A stretch of 64,000 nt of DNA, from assembly GCA_009746045.1 (NCBI GenBank), contig RPFO01000972.1, forward strand, positions 770,624 to 834,623. Direction: 5' to 3'. Position numbers and translations under genes: made by a program. Under the pieces are notes generated by a model. The model ran no database searches, was not told the DNA's origin, and saw only the letters and a program-made list of their open reading frames with translations. Positions 32,873 to 43,101 of the stretch are shown piece after piece (position 1 is the first letter of the stretch; every line of letters starts with the position of its first letter). Origin of the DNA: Mesostigma viride. Its lineage: Eukaryota; Streptophyta; Mesostigmatophyceae; Mesostigmatales; Mesostigmataceae.

Positions 32873-33364
32873 AAGCTGTCTAGGTCCTAGTTACAGGGGT
32901 GTGTGCACCACGGCCCGAATCGCTATGAATGCCATACGCGGTCACACGCGGAGCCCCCACAGACTTGGGGGTGGTCTCCTTCATCACTACTTGCCATCTA
33001 TCCTTGCGTACCATCTGCCTCCATGTTACAGACAAAACCAGGATCGAGGCTGCCCGGGTGTGAGCCCGTCACGTCTAGGGTAGCACATGCCCATGCCGAG
33101 TCTATCACGAAAAGTCCACGGATGGTGGCCCTGCCGCGCGCGGCCTGGGGCACGCCAGGTGAGGACATATCGCCCAGGCTGGGAGGGCTTGGTGCCAGCT
33201 AGTCTATCTGATGTGTCTACCTGATCTGTGCATGCAGGCCAGGTGCCCGGCTAGGCCCAGGCGCCTGTGCCTAAGAATGTGGGAAACATAAGGCAAATCA
33301 GCCTACAAATCCTCATTACTAATGTGCAAATTATATTAACCAAAGGGGACCTTGCGCAGCATCT
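32873..33364 (-). mobile_element. Unassigned transposon fragment, inverted copy at 36830-37150
   Basis: Blocks such as GCGGAGCCCCCAC followed by GGGGGTGGTCTCCTTC, and GGCCCAGGCGCCTGTGCCTA, recur in reverse complement at 36.83-37.15 kb beside LINE Y sequence. It is probably part of a LINE 3' region. No gene is recognised in it. Confidence 0.5.
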
Positions 33365-34155
33365 TAATTAATTAATTAATTAAACACGTGCTCCCGTTGG
33401 GGAGTCACGGAGCACCGAAGTGCTTTTAATCCCTGTGCGTACACTACAGGAGAAAGGGCAGAGACCCCCAGTCTCCTTCATGCCTAAGGCATGCCACAGC
33501 TGCATTCGGGCGCGCTAGCTAAAGGACAGGCTAACGATCCGGCAAACTGTGGGTGCAATAAGACCCATGTAAGCGTGGCATAACAAGTAGCGTGGGCAAG
33601 TAATCTGAACATAGCCAGGCGTAGCATGGCTGTACTAGCACTAGGCTAAGGCTATGGCTGGTTGTGTACCGTGCGTTTGCGGCACGTGACTAGGTATGTT
33701 GGCACAGCTAGGCAAACAGTCTGAAGCATGGCTGCCTTAGCGGCAGTGACTCCAAAGGGTACAAGCTAGGGCTGATGCTATTCTATAGCCCGCTGGGGGC
33801 GTCCACATCTTGTGGTTGATCATCAGGTCCCCGCCCCTCCAGCTAATGTGCAAACCAAAGGGTAGGTTAAGGGCCTTGCGCAGCATCTTGGTGACGTTGC
33901 CGTCGAGTCGTTGCTCCAGCTCCTGCGTCAGTGTCCAGGTCTCGGCGCCGGCTGGCCGTAGGTCAGGATCGTCAGAATGACGACCTTGAAGATGTCACGC
34001 TTGACGATCCGGGTTAGGGCGGGGGTTGCTCCACCAGCGGCGGTGGTCATGGAGGTGCGGCCACGCCATGCCGATCCGTGTCGTCAGGTCGTCCTCGCAG
34101 TCGGGAAGCCAACTGCCGAGCAGCTTGAAGCGGCCTGAAGTAGGGTAGTTGACCT
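33365..34155 (-). pseudogene. LINE W/Y-type 3' fragment with ORF2 C-terminus remnant
   Basis: A TTAATT tail, then GTGCTCCCGTTGGGGAGTCA (the hairpin with CAAC loop on the minus strand), then W-type 3' UTR. At 33.83-34.15 kb is a decayed ORF2 C-terminus with SGRFKLLGSWL and IFKVVILTILTY in minus-strand frames, parallel to the copies near 29.4 kb and 36.5 kb. 5'-truncated and joined to family X sequence at about 34160. Confidence 0.7.
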
Positions 34156-34159
34156 CGGT

Positions 34160-34510
34160 GTCGTCTAAGAGGGTGGAAGATCATCACGGCTAAACAATGG
34201 CTAGTGCATGGCTTCTCAGCAGAGAGTAGCTCTCTGCGTAGGCAGAGGCTTGGCTAAGTTCTTAATGCATCATCCGTGGGGAGTCCCATTATACTGGCGC
34301 TGTGGCGCACATACTGGCGCACATGCGCATAGGCGTGAGCCACGTGCTAAGTTATGCCTGGCTAATCTACACTACTGCTATATATTCCCTAGACTGGGCT
34401 TGCTGGGGTGGCAGGGGGCGCCTGCCAGGGCTTGTGGTCGACGTGGATGACCAGCCGCCCCCGGCCTCCAGTATTATACCAGTTTCCCCGGCCCTGCGGT
34501 CTGCCGGTCC
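34160..34510 (-). mobile_element. Internal fragment of LINE family X
   Basis: Matches the family X 3' UTR and the end of ORF1 (GGAAGATCATCACGGCTA; later CCAGGGCTTGTGGTCGACGT), without the terminal hairpin or tail. Confidence 0.75.
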
Positions 34511-34664
34511 GATGGTGTTGCACATGATCCCCTTGCTCATGAAGGTGTTGCCCACAGGCCCTCTCGATCGTGTTTTCCCCTACTGAATGGGCTCGTTTTT
34601 ACCCCAGTGACTATATGAGTGATTGAGTGTACGTGACATGTTTGATAATTCCGTACTAGCTCAG

Positions 34665-36235
34665 GTTCCACCATCCCTTCCTTGCTGAGGCCCATGCTAG
34701 CCCTGAGTGGCGTGCTGCGATGGATAGTGTGCTGTCTAGCATTCGCGAGCATGCGGTATGTATATTCGCTCGTTTCTTCCCAGTCTCTTCCTCGCGCCGC
34801 CAAGGTGCTTCCATCTCGGTGGGTGCTTGCTGTCAAAAGCGATGGCCGTTTCAAGGCCCGCTTTGTTGTCAAGGGCTTTGCTCAGCGGGAGGGCATCGAC
34901 TTCACTGAGGTCTTTAGCCCTACTGTTCGTTCCTCTACCATTCGTCTGGCACTGGCTTTTGCCGGTGTCTCGTCTGGGTATGTGCTGAAGCAACTTTATG
35001 TTCGTACTGCGTTTCTGTACGTCCCGCTTTCTGAGGACGTCTATCAGTTCATCCTCCTGCCGGCTTTGAGCAACGTGATGCCGCCGGTGACCTGCTGGTG
35101 TGGAAGCTGCAACGCAGCCTAGCTCGATCCTCTATGGCATCAAGCAGGCGCCACGCCAACTGGCACAAAACATTTCGGGCCTATCTTCTTTCCGATGGTG
35201 CTGTACAAAGCCCAACGGATGCCTGCCTGTTCGTGTACCCCTCGTCTCGTACGTTTGTTTTTGTCCATGTCGACGACATTATTGCAGGCAGCCCTTCCTC
35301 TTCCTGGCTGGCCTCGTGGTCCTATCGTTTGGCCAACAAGTTTCAGATCACCGAGTCACATAACCCTTCTTTTTTCCTCGGTGTTTCTCTTCTTGTCGAC
35401 CCTGTTTCCCGGTCTCTTTCCTTGCACCAGAATGTGTATATTGAGGCCATGGCTGCCCGTTTCGGGCTTAATTCTCCCTCCTACCCTGTACGCACCCCTG
35501 TCAGCGCATGTGTCCCGTGTTAGTCCCCGGCCAACGTGCGAGGGGGGAATGTGTAATGCCCAAGACACCCAGCTGTATCAGTCCAAAACTGGTGCCCTGC
35601 TGTATGCCGCGCTGTGGACACGTCCAGACATTGCTTTTGCTGTCAACCAACTGGCCCAGCACATGCAGGCACCCACGGCGGCCGACATGGAGGCTGCCGA
35701 CCGCCTGATCCGGTACCTCTACACGAGGGACAAGGGTCTGCGGTATGGTCAGGAAGGGGGGCTGGAGGCGTAGACTGACGCTGACTGGGCTAACTGCCCA
35801 GAGTCCAGGCGCTCTGTGACGGGCAACCTGGTCATGTACCGGGGCCCCCGCAGTGCGCCCGTGGAGTGGTGCAGCCGCAAGCAACCGATTGTTGCTCTGC
35901 CTTCCTGCGAGGCAGAGTACATTGCTGCGAGCAGCGTCACCCAGCTGGTGCTGCCACTCAGGCGCCTGCTGGGAGACCTGGGTGTACCTGTGGAGGGGCC
36001 CACGACCGTGCTGTGCGACAACACTGGCGCGGTGGCCGTGGCCAAGGACCCTCTGCACCCCAAGCGCACCAAGCACATCGACGTGCGCTACCACTTCATC
36101 CGTGAGCAGGTGGAGGGGGGCTCCATCTGCATGCGTCACTGCCCTGGCAAGGGCAACCTGGCGTACATCTTCACCAAGGCCCTGGGAAGGGCACGGTTCA
36201 TCACCTTGCGGGACAAGCTGCTGGTGTCTACTTAG
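34665..36235 (+). pseudogene. Ty1/Copia polyprotein remnant (RT and RNase H)
   Basis: Reverse transcriptase begins near PSRWVLAVKSDGRFKARFVV and GIDFTEVFSPTVRSSTIRLA (~34.8-34.95 kb). Frameshifts then lead to IKQAPRQL, DACLFVY and the catalytic VDDI (FVHVDDIIAGS, ~35.27 kb). The RNase H part has TRPDIAFAVNQLAQHM, an in-frame stop at 35771, DADWANCPESRRSVTG, the ADxxWC-like block PVEWCSRKQPIVALPSCEAE, and NTGAVAVAKDPLHPKRTKHI. Motif A reads QLYVRTAF where the family has QLDVKTAF, so one catalytic aspartate is lost. No LTRs, integrase or gag are seen. This is a dead internal fragment. Confidence 0.9.
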
Positions 36236-36339
36236 ATATGCAGTTGTATATGCCCACAGGGGCTGAGAGCTTTTTCCTCTAGGTGTTATACTTGACGGGA
36301 TAGCACTAGAGCAAGGTCATGTGTTGTAAGGGGGGCGTC

Positions 36340-36830
36340 AAGGACATGGTCCTTGTGTTTGCTGTTGGTCTTGAAATCAGCCCCAAGACGGAAGCCACGG
36401 CCCTCGGCTTGGCCGCCCCCCCCCCCTGAGCTCCGCCTGTTAGACGTCACCCCAGTGCCCTTCCTCGCTTCCGGTCGCTTCAAGCTGCTCGGCAGCTGGC
36501 TCCTCGACAGCGAGGATGACATGACAAACCGGATTGCATGGTATGGCCTGGGCACAGCTCCACGAGCACCGTCGCTGGTGGAGCATCCCCGCCCTGCCCC
36601 GGACTGTCAAACGCGACCTCTTCAAGGTCCTCATCCTGACGACCTTGACCTATGGAGCCGAGACGTGGATGCTGACGCACGAGCTGGAGCAGCAACTCAA
36701 TGGCATGGTCACTAAGATGCTACGTAGTGTGCTCAATGTTCCATTTAGCCTGCCCATTAGCCACGCGGATTTGTATATGTTGATTTACCATATGTTTCCC
36801 ATATGTTTCCCATATTATTAGGCATAGGCG
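36340..36830 (+). pseudogene. LINE Y ORF2 C-terminal fragment
   Basis: Frames read SGRFKLLGSWLLDSEDDMTNRI and then TVKRDLFKVLILTTLTYGAE and LEQQLNGMVTKMLRSVLNV, the conserved region after the RT domain in this LINE group. One frameshift separates the blocks. It lies directly downstream of the Copia remnant, opposite in orientation to the copies at 29 kb and 33.9 kb. Confidence 0.85.
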
Positions 36831-37705
36831 CCTGGGCCTAGCCTGGCACCTTGCACGCACAAATTAGGTAGACACGATGGACAGCTCAGCAGGCACCACG
36901 CCCGCCATGCAACCTGGGCGTTTTTTTCTCACATGGCGTGCCCCGGGCCGAGCGCGGCCGGGGCGCCACCCGTCGACCTTCCGGGATAGGCTAGGCACGG
37001 ATATGTGTTACCCACATCGCAATGGGCTCACGCCAGGCGGCAGCCTCCTGGCATGTCTGTCATCTGGAGGCAGATGGTTAGCAAGGATAGGTGGCAGGTA
37101 GTCATGATCGAAGGAGACCACCCCCAAGTCCACGTGGGGGCTCCGCGTGTGACTAAGTATGGTGTGACGGAGTAATATTAGTTAGTTTCGGCTACGTCCT
37201 CTAGGTTTGTACGTCACACTACAACCAGATTCCAGCCGTGGTCAACATGCGGCTACTTCGGCGATACTAGAATATCGCGTAGGTACGTGCGTAGTACTCC
37301 TGCGCACTTCGGTCTAGTGGTGAGTCATCCATCTTCTATAGATTCAGCAATACCGGACATATTGGCACCCCTCTCCGGTAAAGAGGTTTTTCGCAGTTGG
37401 GCTGTTTCGAAACGTTAAGTGAGATGCCTTCGGATCAGAAGACTCACACAGCCGCGAAGTCATGCCAAAGGTCCTATGTACAATGCCTTGCTGGTAGCTT
37501 CTAGGCTCTCTAAATTAACCATAATTTAGTTAGACCGAGAGGACTATTGCATCCATCCAACCATCGGGGTTAATGCTCCGTGACTCCCCAACGGGAGCAC
37601 GAGTCTAATGAATGAATGAATGAATTCCATCCCATGTTCCCCTCCCATGCACTGAGGACTTGTGCTCACGTGACACAGTCACGTGTCTATTAATTAATGA
37701 ATTAA
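36831..37705 (+). mobile_element. LINE-derived 3' sequences, including a Y terminus
   Basis: 36.83-37.15 kb is the inverted partner of 32873-33260. At 37553-37620 is an intact Y end: CATCGGGGTTAATGCTCCGT, then the hairpin CTCCC-CAAC-GGGAG and a (TGAA)n tail. 37620-37705 is the unnamed 3' end that also occurs at 31211 and 12780. No genes are recognised. Confidence 0.6.
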
Positions 37706-39379
37706 CTAATAAACCCGTGTTTTTTAAATTAGAACGCGATATATCGCGTTGTAAGCTTTTTTTAGAACGCGTATAGCACCTAAGGAAAATTTTTTTTCAT
37801 GGTCATGTATGTACTTTCCTGAAAGCCCATAAATCAAAGGATTTTTGAGCTACTCAGACCTACAAAATGCTTATTCATTAGAGAGATACACTGGTTTGAA
37901 TACAGGGGGGTCTGACCATGACCGCGATTTCTTGACCCTAGGTCACAAGTCATGTGCTTATTCACAAATGGTTCATGAAAAAAATCTGGCTTCTTGCACG
38001 AGCTATGGGCAACATATGCAGGCTCTGTGAAACAAAACTCAGGCCCATTGGGCCACTGGAGCTATTTTTCATTAGCATCACAATTACAACGCAGTACAAC
38101 GCAGTGGGAAACATGAGAGCCCTTCACAACATTACGCAACGACACGAGCCCCATAAACGGGGCCATAGTGAGCTTGGAGGGTCAAAACGTTGAAAATAGG
38201 TGTTGTATAAGTTATACTGCATCAAACATGCATCAAACATCATGACTGGATGACCTAATATGACTGAATCAGGCAGCCATAGCCAAAGCATCATCCACTC
38301 TCACAACGTGTTGAGCACATGCCTCGTGGGAACGGAGGTGCTGGGTTTTCATTCCATAACGCGTGCAATACTGAAAGAAAGAGGCACGTGTAATGCAAGG
38401 CTTGGATAGGTTGAGTGATCCATGAGCTTACATGCAGGCAAAGATGACGCTGGAATGCATGCTAGCAAATGGTGGCAAGATGCTAACAACACATGATTAT
38501 ACACCATGATTATGGGCACCTAGCTGATCTTCTTGCACAATCAACGCAGTATAAACCATCAACATCCAACCCTCACGATATATGCACGGCTTGACGACGT
38601 ATACAGCACCTAAATACTGCACAACTGCAACCTGCTATGGCTGACATGCAAGCAACGTCGAGTAGGATGGCGGTCTTAGAGAGGCTGGGCAGAGGTCGGT
38701 AGAAATAAATGGAAAACTGGCAGAAACTAGGTAGAAACACGATATACTTACGCCTGCAAGCACTATTGAGCCGGTGGCAGAGGCCATTTCCAGGAAAATA
38801 CAGCATACCGTAGCAATATAGCCATGGTCACGCCTTACGCTATTTGCAGGCACCATCATGCCCGGAGCTACCCAATAAAAGTCTGCACAAATTTCGGTTT
38901 AGCCGAGAGTCCGGGCGTTTGGAATGAATAATTAATTAATTAATTAATTAATTATCAACATCCCTCCGTTGGGAGTAGATGTAGCACATAGCCCTGAGAA
39001 GGGGCATATGGCTTTTAATACATTCTAGGCTACTTCATGCAAGGGTGGGAATGTAAGCTACCCCTGCTCTAGGTGCACCAGGGCACCTGCACCCTCATGG
39101 TCTATCACGCTATGCCCGGGTAAGGGGGGAGCATGCCTGTGAGGGAGGAAGATCATCATGGCTATACAAGAGCTAGGACATGGCGTCTCGACAGGGAGCA
39201 TCTCTCTGCATGGCATAGAATGGCTAAATTCTTAATGCAACATCCATGGGGGTCCCATTATAGGCATGGCGTGGCTAAATTCTGAAGGCAACATCCATGG
39301 GGGCCATTATGGGCGCACATGCGCGTGGGCCACATACTAGGCTAAGCCTTACTAATCTACACTACTGGTATATATATTC

Positions 39380-39888
39380 CTAGTCTGAGGTGGCAGGAGG
39401 GGGCTGCCAGGGCTTGTGGTCAACGTGGATGACCGCCCCCCTCCAGTATACCGGCTTCCCCCTTGCGCTCTGCCGGAGCTGAAGGTAGGTCGGCCATAGC
39501 TCGCGTCGCCGCTGTTGCTGGGCCAGGGTCAAGTCGTCGTCCAGCGTGAAGCGAGTCTCCGAGAGCTTCTTGCGGCATTTAAGGAACGCCAGCTTGTCCG
39601 CCATGTACTTAAAGGTGAGGAGCACGGGTGCCGGGCCAGCCTTCCCCCGCGCGCGGGGGAGGCGGACAGCCGACATGTCCAGCTCACCAGTGAGTAACAT
39701 GGGGGCAAGAATGGCGCGCTTAAATGCCTCAAGAAGGCTCGTGGAGGTCTCACCTGCCGGCTGGTCGAAGTGCTTGACGATGACATTGTGGCTGCGCCGG
39801 GCGATGTCGGCTTCCTCGCGAAGGTCGAGGGCTTGTTGCTTGAGTTGTGCCGAGATGGTGGAGGTGGTGGAGGTGGTGTGCTGCTTAA
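39380..39888 (-). pseudogene. LINE X copy C ORF1, C-terminal part
   Basis: Encodes the end of the coiled coil, the RRM-like part (SHNVIVKHFDQPAGETSTSL) and the C-terminal domain, nearly identical to copy A. The frame is cut at the TTAA where element 2 inserted. The N-terminal part continues at 50608. Confidence 0.9.
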
Positions 39889-40156
39889 GGGGTCCGGACA
39901 CACCGGAATTATTTCGCGCCAAAAAATTCGCGCCGGTACCCGGCACGTGAAATTGTGGTGCACGATGCGCGTAGCCCTTGCGCCAAGTTGGCCATGGCGA
40001 CGTGCGTTAGGTAATAAATGCAGTAATATGGCAATAAGACCGCAGAAAATTATGCAGATGCGTCAAATCAAAGTTTCATCATGATCTTGCGTAGCCGAAG
40101 ATGCATTATTGACGAGATCGATGCCATTTTTCATCCGCGTTTGCGAGGGGGTCTGG

Positions 40157-40888
40157 TTTAACACGTATGGCTATTTAAAATAGCGCCTTAATGATTGAGA
40201 ATGAATGCGAAAGACCTTTGACTTCCTATGCGTCACAGCGCACGATGGTGGCTTAAGAATACTTGTCACACAATACGAATAAGCTCAAACCCGGAAAACC
40301 GGTTTCGTATATTACAATGTCACCACACAGATTAAAACACTCAATGCGGGAAGACTTACACCCAGTAGGCGAGGGATTCACACTCGAGCCCACAGGAGAT
40401 TTACACTCCAGGATTAAGCGATGGTAAATAATCTGTAGAGCAACGTGGTAAATTACGATACAAGGTCCGGATCGCTGGCATAGCTCGTGCCTTCCTATTT
40501 TGTCCCTTCGTCCCCGTTGGTGGCTGCGCCTGGCGCTGCCAACCAGGCATGACGTGAGGTCCGCGGGGACGGGCTTCTCGAACCGTCTAGAACACATTAA
40601 AGACCAGTACGGCTAGAGGCCTCTCCTGAAAATATCCAAATGTCCGTAGGTACCATCATAACGCATGTGCAGTGCCACTTGGCTGTCCCGTAACTCCCGT
40701 TCAGGCGCTAGGTCTGCCTACGGCGCAAAGGCCGTTCGTCAGCAAAACTTCTACACTTACTTCCACACGGATTGCCTCGGCTGCCAACTATACTATGGCC
40801 TCGGCACTGGCGCCGGATTACGGTCGGCGCCGATCGACCGGGACGGATAATTTATATACCACAAATGGCATGTTGCATCCGTGCAACA
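40157..40888 (-). repeat. Gypsy 3' LTR, 732 bp
   Basis: On the minus strand it starts TGTTGCACGGATGCAACATG and ends ACGTGTTAAA. It differs from the other LTR by a few substitutions and small indels (for example near 40735 and 40795). The 114-aa open frame inside it occurs identically in both LTRs and is unlikely to be a gene. Confidence 0.95.
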
Positions 40889-40905
40889 CACCTCCCCCCC
40901 CCAAC
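40889..40905 (-). other. Polypurine tract of the Gypsy element
   Basis: On the minus strand a run of G followed by AGGTG directly abuts the TGTTG start of the 3' LTR. This is the expected position of the plus-strand primer. Confidence 0.75.
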
Positions 40906-41442
40906 AAAAGAGGCGGCTACTCCTGTAGCCGGGACTTATAAATGACTGTATACATGGTCACTGTTCCCTTCCAGGGCACGCATCGATCGTGCCAATTGTC
41001 ACCGTCCGTTGGCGATGGTTTACGGCGCCGGGCGGTAAGGGCTCGGGCGGTGACCCCCACGAGCGGAGCCCCCACGGCCATGCCCGCGCAGAGGTGCGGC
41101 CGGGCGTTGACGCCGGTGGACACGCTCAGCCGGCGCGGCCTCAGCCGGCTCGGGAAGAGGCAGGCCATTGGCCTGGACTAGGGCGGGCTGGAAGGTGAGT
41201 TGCCGCTCGCCGGCGCGTGCATCATGGCGTTTGGCCAGGTTGACATCCCGCAGCGCCTCCAGTGGGAAAACGCTCAAGAAGGCGGCGAGGAACTTGTGTC
41301 GGGTGAGGGACACCGAACCTCCTGTCCAAACGATACCGCACCGAATAACTCGCCCATGGACCCCTGGGGCGGGGCGGCCTGCATCAAGGCTGCCAATGCA
41401 CATGCAAGGAGCATTACGCAAAAGGTAGGAGAAGGGCCGGAA
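40906..41442 (-). other. Gypsy 3' untranslated region
   Basis: Sequence between the integrase stop codon and the polypurine tract. A 133-aa open frame (41020-41421, -) resembles nothing I know and overlaps G/C-rich sequence, so I do not call it a gene. Confidence 0.5.
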
Positions 41443-43101
41443 TTATGCCAACCCTGCCCGGGCTTTATACTCCTGTAGCAAGCGTGCACAGCCCGTGAGT
41501 CCAGCCTCAGCTACCCATGAGTGCTCTAGCTCTGTTTGGGAGAACTTCCACTTAAGGAGGTACTCGCGGCGGCGGCCTCGATTGCGGTGGGCTACAATGT
41601 CCTCGACCTCATCCTCGGGTTCGCCCGTCTCGGGGTTGAACTCCAAGGGGGCGGGTGCCATGACACGACCTGGGAAGGTGCTCTTGCGGTAAAGCTTCAG
41701 CTGGTCAACGTGGAAAACATTGGACTTCAGCTGCCACGAGTCCGGGATGGCGACAGACACCATCACCTCATTGAACACCTTCTCCACCAGATACGGTCCA
41801 AGGAATAAGGGGCGGAGCTTGACCTTCAGGCTGTCCTCGAACTTGTGCGAGAAGCGGCCTTGGTGGGGGCCCTCAATTAAAACCAAGTCACCTGCTTCGA
41901 TTGCAGGGGTGCGCCTGTCCAGGGTACTTTGGACTCGCGCCATGTACTTGGCACGCGCCTGACGTAGGCCACTTATGGCGCTGGAATGAGCTTGCACCAT
42001 CCGTTGTACCAGCTCCCGCGCCCCTGCGACTGTGGAGCGTAGCTCCGTTGTCGTGGTGATGGCTGGGGCGGTCAAGAGATCGGTGGGGGTAAGGGGATGC
42101 CTGCCTGTATCAAGAAAGAACGGGGTATACCCGTGGGCAGAATGGGGGGCATTATTGAGTGAAAACTCAATGAATCCCAGCACTTCGTCCCAATTCCTCC
42201 CGTCTCGATCCAGGTAGTGCCGCAGTGCCTCTTCCACCACCCGATTCACTCTCTCCACCATGTGAGAAGAGCTACTGTGATAGGCCGTACCCATAGACAA
42301 CTTAGTCCCGACGACCTGAAAAAATGAGGTCCAAAATTTCGACGTGAACAGCTTGTCCTTGTCGGTGATAAATTGTCGGGGCATGCCATGGAGCCGGAAC
42401 ACATTGTTTAGGAACAAGTGGGCACACTCTTCCGCCGTCAGGGTGGCCTTGCAGGGGATTAAATGGCATCTCCGCGTGAGCCGGTCCACCACTACCAGGA
42501 TCTGAGCATTGCCCGCCTTGGTCTCTGGCAAGGGCCCAATGAAATCCATCATCACCGAGTCCCAAGGGAACATGGGGTCTGGAATTTCCTTTGGAACGCC
42601 CTGTTTGCCCGTATTCCGTGGCTTCATGTGCTGGCAGCTGTCACAGGTACTGACATACTCCCGCACATCCCGAGCCATCTTAGGCCAATAGTAGGACCTC
42701 CGGGCCCTCGCTAACAGCCTGTCCTGGCCTTGGTGTCCCCCCAAGACGGAGTCATGTAACTCAAATAATACCTCAGCGCGGCATATTTGGGGGACATACA
42801 AGCGCCATGAGTCTTGACGGGCCGCCTGGCCACTGACATTCACGTAAAGGAACCCGTTTTGAAACTTGGCTGGGTAGCCGTCCATGCTCTGAGGGCGGGC
42901 AGCTATGGCTTCATTTGCCTTACCCTCAGTGACCGTGAAGCGCGAGATGAGGCGCTCTAGGTCCGAGCTGATGACGACCGTTGTTGCAGTATTTGCCAAC
43001 GTGAATGCCTCTCCAACGGGCTGCATTGGAGGGTAGACTCCTGTCGCCGGCACCATATGGCTGTACGGGGCCGAAGTCCTTCCCCCCCTGCGGCTGCGCA
43101 C
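41443..43101 (-). CDS. Gypsy integrase with C-terminal chromodomain
   Basis: The 552-residue frame has the zinc-binding HHCC set (H116, H123, C153, C156) and the catalytic core D186 (MMDFIGP), D247 (FITDKDK) and E283 (ERVNR), a D-D-35-E arrangement. The segment before E283 reads HSSSSHMVERVNR, where most relatives have HPQTDGQTERVNR. The C-terminus (about residues 470-535) is a chromodomain: VEDIVAHRNRGRRREYLLKW, then SWVAEAGLTGCARLLQEY. The chromodomain places the element in the chromoviruses, where it can guide integration to marked chromatin. The frame overlaps the RT frame by a frameshift near 43.08 kb; the listed Met is not the true N-terminus, because the product is cut from a polyprotein. 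Confidence 0.92.
   Translation of the reverse strand: MRSRRGGRTSAPYSHMVPATGVYPPMQPVGEAFTLANTATTVVISSDLERLISRFTVTEGKANEAIAARPQSMDGYPAKFQNGFLYVNVSGQAARQDSWRLYVPQICRAEVLFELHDSVLGGHQGQDRLLARARRSYYWPKMARDVREYVSTCDSCQHMKPRNTGKQGVPKEIPDPMFPWDSVMMDFIGPLPETKAGNAQILVVVDRLTRRCHLIPCKATLTAEECAHLFLNNVFRLHGMPRQFITDKDKLFTSKFWTSFFQVVGTKLSMGTAYHSSSSHMVERVNRVVEEALRHYLDRDGRNWDEVLGFIEFSLNNAPHSAHGYTPFFLDTGRHPLTPTDLLTAPAITTTTELRSTVAGARELVQRMVQAHSSAISGLRQARAKYMARVQSTLDRRTPAIEAGDLVLIEGPHQGRFSHKFEDSLKVKLRPLFLGPYLVEKVFNEVMVSVAIPDSWQLKSNVFHVDQLKLYRKSTFPGRVMAPAPLEFNPETGEPEDEVEDIVAHRNRGRRREYLLKWKFSQTELEHSWVAEAGLTGCARLLQEYKARAGLA

Noticed and set aside
40253-40597. 114-aa protein gene in the LTR (repeated at 47979-48323)
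   Set aside because: It is identical because the LTRs are identical; no domain is seen, and it lies in the promoter/terminator repeat.
41020-41421. Extra gene between integrase and 3' LTR
   Set aside because: GC-rich frame with no similarity I can recognise; more likely 3' untranslated sequence.
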